Source: Clostridiales bacterium
GTDB lineage: Bacteria; Bacillota; Clostridia; Lachnospirales; Lachnospiraceae
Direction of reading: 5' to 3'
Length of the DNA: 8,450 nt
Assembly (NCBI GenBank): GCA_021203115.1
Contig: JAJQBV010000047.1
Span: 331-8,780, forward strand
Below are positions 5,444 to 8,450 of this stretch, in pieces (the stretch's first letter is position 1; each line of letters starts with the position of its first letter). Under the pieces are notes generated by a model. The model searched no databases, had not been told where the DNA came from, and saw only the letters and a program-made list of their open reading frames with translations. The translations under genes were made by a program, and so were the position numbers.

Positions 5444-6565
5444 ATGAAAAGGAAAAAAGTATTAGCAATTTGTTTGACAGCGATGATGGGTGCAATGTTG
5501 GGATTGTCCGCGTGCGGATCCTCCTCGGATTCTTCTTCGTCTACGGCTACTGCAGACACCACCGATACTGGGAGTGCTGCAGAAGAGTCTGCGTCCGTTT
5601 CGTCAGCGGCGGCCGATGGCACGGATTATAACCTGACTTTCTCCATGCATACCGCAGCGGATTCCACCTACGGCAACCTGCTCCAGGAACTGTTTGATGA
5701 CATTTCCGCGGATACTGATGGCCATGTGAACATCCAGATTTACGGTTCCGCTACATTGGCAGCCGGTGCGGATGTGGCTGACATGATCACTGACGGCGGC
5801 GTTGACCTTGGCTGGATTTTCGCGGGATTCTATACAGGACAGTATTCGCTCTCAGAGGTGATCAGCACTCCGCTGATGGAGACATCCACCATGTATGAGA
5901 CCACAGAAGTACTCTGGGATCTGTATGAGAACTATCCGGAGATGGCGGCCGAGTGGGACGACTATTATATCCTGATGATGTATGCGAACCCGGTGAACTA
6001 CATTTATACCAACACGGAAGTATCTTCACTGGCAGATCTTCAGGGTATGACGATCCGTACCGTCAGCGGCATCATAAATGATGCGTTGCTGGATTATGGT
6101 TGTAATCCGACCACGATCGCTCCGAACGACATCTATGATTCCATGTCCAAGAATACGATTCAGGCCTTCATGGTAGAGCCTACCGTTATCGAGGATTACA
6201 CTCTGGGCGAGGTTGCAAGTTATGAGGTAAAAATCCCGATTTACCAGTCCACTTTCGTCGTGGCGATAAACAAAGACGTGTACAACAGTCTTCCCGCTGA
6301 GTATCAGGCAGTGCTTGACTCTTATGCGACCAGAGAGTACTCCCTGGAGTATGCGGCGCAGATGGATGAGTACGTGCAGGAGATCGAGGATAACTTTGTA
6401 GCCGGCGGCGGTACTGTCGTAGAGATATCTGATGAGGATATTGCTGAGCTGCAGGCTTACGTAGATCCTTACGTAGATTCCTGGATTGAGGAGAATACCA
6501 CGGATGACTTCGACGCACAGTCATACTATGATTTCGCGATGAGCAAGTTCGCTGAGTACGAATAA
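5444..6565 (+). CDS. TRAP transporter substrate-binding protein (DctP family), lipoprotein
   Basis: A 373-residue extracytoplasmic solute receptor of a tripartite ATP-independent periplasmic (TRAP) transporter, which captures an organic acid-type ligand and hands it to the membrane permeases. The N-terminus is a lipoprotein signal: basic MKRKK, a hydrophobic stretch and the lipobox L21-S-A-C24, so the mature protein is tethered to the membrane through Cys24. A Ser/Thr/Ala/Asp-rich linker runs to about residue 60. The DctP domain follows, with the GGVDLGWIFAGFY segment, YIYTNTEVSSLADLQGM and the IRTVSG motif, whose R205 corresponds to the conserved arginine that binds the ligand carboxylate. 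GGAAG lies about six bases before the ATG. The 156-base gap to the SDR holds two hairpins that may set its expression relative to the enzymes. The ligand is likely a carboxylate; its identity is not readable. Confidence 0.94.
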   Translation: MKRKKVLAICLTAMMGAMLGLSACGSSSDSSSSTATADTTDTGSAAEESASVSSAAADGTDYNLTFSMHTAADSTYGNLLQELFDDISADTDGHVNIQIYGSATLAAGADVADMITDGGVDLGWIFAGFYTGQYSLSEVISTPLMETSTMYETTEVLWDLYENYPEMAAEWDDYYILMMYANPVNYIYTNTEVSSLADLQGMTIRTVSGIINDALLDYGCNPTTIAPNDIYDSMSKNTIQAFMVEPTVIEDYTLGEVASYEVKIPIYQSTFVVAINKDVYNSLPAEYQAVLDSYATREYSLEYAAQMDEYVQEIEDNFVAGGGTVVEISDEDIAELQAYVDPYVDSWIEENTTDDFDAQSYYDFAMSKFAEYE

Positions 6566-6595
6566 GACGCAAGAGTAAAGATGTATATTTAGATT

Positions 6596-6601
6596 AGGAG
6601 G
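6596..6601 (+). promoter_or_regulatory. ribosome binding site deciding a GTG start
   Basis: AGGAGG lies seven bases before the GTG at 6609. The only nearby ATG (6604) is out of frame, two bases from the site, and reaches a stop after two codons, so the GTG is the start of the large permease gene. Confidence 0.8.
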
Positions 6602-6608
6602 AAATGCA

Positions 6609-7919
6609 GTGAGTTCAGGCATTGTAATTGGAATAATCGGAATTATCATACTGATCGGCCTGATCTTCGCGGGTGTGAACATTGGCATAGCCCTGATGGC
6701 TGTCGGCTTTTTCGGGTATGCTATTGTGGTAAATTCTAAGGCGGCGATCTCCGTGCTCTGCACGGTGCCCGCCGCCCAGGCGAGTTCCTACAGCATGATG
6801 GTGGTTCCGCTGTTCATACTGATGGGCAACTTCGCCTACCGCGCCCGCATGTCAGAAGGTCTGTATGATTGTTGTAAAAAATGGCTGAACCGCATTCCCG
6901 GAAACCTGGCATGTGCCACGATCGTGGCATGTGCCGGTTTCGGCGCTATATGCGGTTCCACCCCTGCCACCTGTGCTACCATGGGCACCATCGCTCTGCC
7001 GGAGATGAGGAAAGAGGGTTATGACGACAAGCTTTCCACCGGTTCGGTCGGCGTTGGCGGCACACTGGGCATTCTGATCCCGCCCAGTACCCCTATGATC
7101 CTGTATGCCGTGCTGACGTCCTGTTCTGTAGGCGCCATGTTTGCGGCCGGTGTTCTGCCGGGCATTGTTCTGGCTCTGCTGTGTGTCTTCACAGTGGTCT
7201 TCCTCTGCAAGACGCACGAGGGGTACGCGCCGCCGACGAAGAAGGTTACATGGAAGGATCGTTTTCTTTCCCTGAAGGGTCTGATTCGTGTGGTTATCCT
7301 GTTCGGCGTTGTGTTGGGCGGTATGTTTACGGGGTGGTTTTCCGTCGCGCAGTGTTCCGCAGTCGGCGCGTTTTTGGCGCTGATCCTGATGATTCCGGGC
7401 GGTACCTTTAACTGGAAGACTATAGTGGATGGTTTAAAAGAGTGCGTGCGTACTTTTTCCATGACATTTTTGATCATCATCGGGGCGAGCGTGTTCAGCA
7501 GCTTTCTGACGGTCACGAATATCCCGATGACGCTGGCGAGCAGTATCGGCGGCCTGAATGTGTCCAAATATCTCATCCTCGTCCTGATTACCCTGGTATA
7601 TCTGGCACTCGGCATGATCATGGACGCGCTGCCGATGATGATGCTGACTGTGCCGATCTTCTATCCTGTGATCATGGAGCTCGGATTCTCACCGATCTGG
7701 TTCGGTATCTATAACGTGCTGCTCATGTGTCTTTGCTCGATCACGCCGCCGGTCGGTATCTGCTGCTTTGTGATCAAGGGCATGAACAAAGATCTGTCCC
7801 TCGGAACGATCTACAGAGGCTGCCTGCCCTTTATTATCACCATTTTCGTGATGATCGTGCTGCTCGCGGCGATTCCGCAGATTGCCACGATCATCCCTCA
7901 CCTGTTGGGAATGATATGA
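6609..7919 (+). CDS. TRAP transporter large permease (DctM family)
   Basis: A 436-residue polytopic membrane protein, normal length for DctM, the subunit that carries the Na+-coupled translocation path. Hydrophobic segments run through the whole chain from residue 4, consistent with about 12 membrane spans. Family signatures are VPLFILMGNFAYRARMSEGLYD near the N-terminus, GAICGSTPATCATMGTIALPEM, the hallmark G151-T-L-G-I-L-I-P-P-S-T-P-M-I-L-Y166, and the C-terminal S377-I-T-P-P-V-G383 repeat-related motif. Translation starts at GTG. It follows the binding-protein gene by 43 bases and precedes the small permease by about 10. Cation coupling is known for the family and not shown here. Confidence 0.95.
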   Translation: MSSGIVIGIIGIIILIGLIFAGVNIGIALMAVGFFGYAIVVNSKAAISVLCTVPAAQASSYSMMVVPLFILMGNFAYRARMSEGLYDCCKKWLNRIPGNLACATIVACAGFGAICGSTPATCATMGTIALPEMRKEGYDDKLSTGSVGVGGTLGILIPPSTPMILYAVLTSCSVGAMFAAGVLPGIVLALLCVFTVVFLCKTHEGYAPPTKKVTWKDRFLSLKGLIRVVILFGVVLGGMFTGWFSVAQCSAVGAFLALILMIPGGTFNWKTIVDGLKECVRTFSMTFLIIIGASVFSSFLTVTNIPMTLASSIGGLNVSKYLILVLITLVYLALGMIMDALPMMMLTVPIFYPVIMELGFSPIWFGIYNVLLMCLCSITPPVGICCFVIKGMNKDLSLGTIYRGCLPFIITIFVMIVLLAAIPQIATIIPHLLGMI

Positions 7920-7929
7920 GGTGTGTGAT

Positions 7930-8430
7930 ATGAAAAAAATAGATGCAATAGTAAATAAAATTTCTGACTATGTAGCGTATGCCAGCATGGTTGCTGTGTG
8001 CGTTATGATGATTTTAAACGTGATTGATTCCATCACAACGAAGACCGTAGGCAATTCCGTAAAGGGTGCCTATGAGATTTCGGAGGTTACGCTAATGTGC
8101 GCGATCTTTCTGGCGCTGGCATACGGTCAGACGAAGAAGACCCACGTGCATATGACGCTGTTTATCGGCAAGCTTCCGGGCAGGACAAAATACATTCCGT
8201 TTTTCCTGGGAAACTGCCTGAGTGTTGTGATGATGGTTCTGCTGTCCTATGCCATGATCTACCAGACCGGGCGCGAATTTTCTTCGAACAGCGTTACCTC
8301 AATCCTTCATATACCTTATTATCCGTTTTATGTCATTTCCGTGATCGGCATCATCGCATTCCTGGTCACTCTGGTATATGACACGATCATATCTCTCCTT
8401 GGTCCTATGTCAAGATTTAGAACAAATTAA
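7930..8430 (+). CDS. TRAP transporter small permease (DctQ family)
   Basis: A 166-residue membrane protein matching DctQ, the four-span subunit that partners DctM. Hydrophobic segments lie at about 15-33, 50-66, 90-111 and 135-158. The family pattern of a conserved acidic residue before span 2 (E49 or E52), followed by LAYGQTKKTHVHM with H72-V73 after span 2, is present. The start is set at the ATG at 7930, six bases after AGGTG; an in-frame GTG at 7921 would overlap that site and adds only three residues. It is encoded after the large permease, whereas DctQ more often precedes or is fused to DctM. It completes the transporter; the last 20 bases of the window show no convincing further gene. 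Confidence 0.92.
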   Translation: MKKIDAIVNKISDYVAYASMVAVCVMMILNVIDSITTKTVGNSVKGAYEISEVTLMCAIFLALAYGQTKKTHVHMTLFIGKLPGRTKYIPFFLGNCLSVVMMVLLSYAMIYQTGREFSSNSVTSILHIPYYPFYVISVIGIIAFLVTLVYDTIISLLGPMSRFRTN

Positions 8431-8450
8431 AATGAGAAGTTTTGCCCGCT

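Noticed and set aside
6604..6612. Two-codon ATG CAG TGA frame overlapping the DctM GTG start
   Set aside because: It sits only two bases after the AGGAGG, too close for efficient initiation; most likely chance.
8432..8450. ATG at 8432 as the start of a further gene
   Set aside because: No ribosome binding site upstream and only six codons before the window ends.

Overview
The window suggests a Gram-positive anaerobe of the class Clostridia, probably Lachnospiraceae-like. This rests on strong AGGAGG-type ribosome binding sites, roughly 50% GC genes with AT-rich intergenic DNA, a lipoprotein-type TRAP binding protein, and DegV and PucR-type proteins in the styles common there. The family assignment is an inference; no rRNA or other taxonomic marker is present. 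All nine genes lie on the plus strand.

Layout. Positions 1-2599 hold the 3' part of a degV-type lipid-binding protein gene, a small PaaI-type hotdog thioesterase, and a full-length PucR/CdaR-type transcriptional regulator, all tightly packed. A strong intrinsic terminator (2644-2677) closes this unit. An AT-rich gap (2678-2823) follows. It contains two good promoter candidates and a cluster of six TTGTA/TACAA half-sites, including a 16-bp dyad directly upstream of a -35 box. From 2824 runs what looks like one catabolic operon: two tandem, divergent cyclase-family (kynurenine formamidase-like) hydrolases, a short-chain dehydrogenase/reductase (SDR), then a complete TRAP transporter in the order binding protein, large permease, small permease, ending at 8430. 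A 156-bp gap between the SDR and the TRAP genes carries two hairpins without poly-U tracts and a pair of 14-bp direct repeats.

How the genes may work together (inference): the TRAP system imports an organic acid-like solute, the cyclase-family proteins hydrolyse a cyclic amide, lactone or formamide-type bond, and the SDR oxidises or reduces a hydroxyl or keto group. The PucR-type regulator just upstream is the obvious candidate to control the operon. The substrate cannot be read from the sequence. The most unusual point is the cyclase pair: the second protein keeps the full set of predicted metal ligands, while the first has replaced the conserved Asp by Ile and the conserved Glu by Gln. This suggests a catalytic/non-catalytic pair or a changed chemistry.
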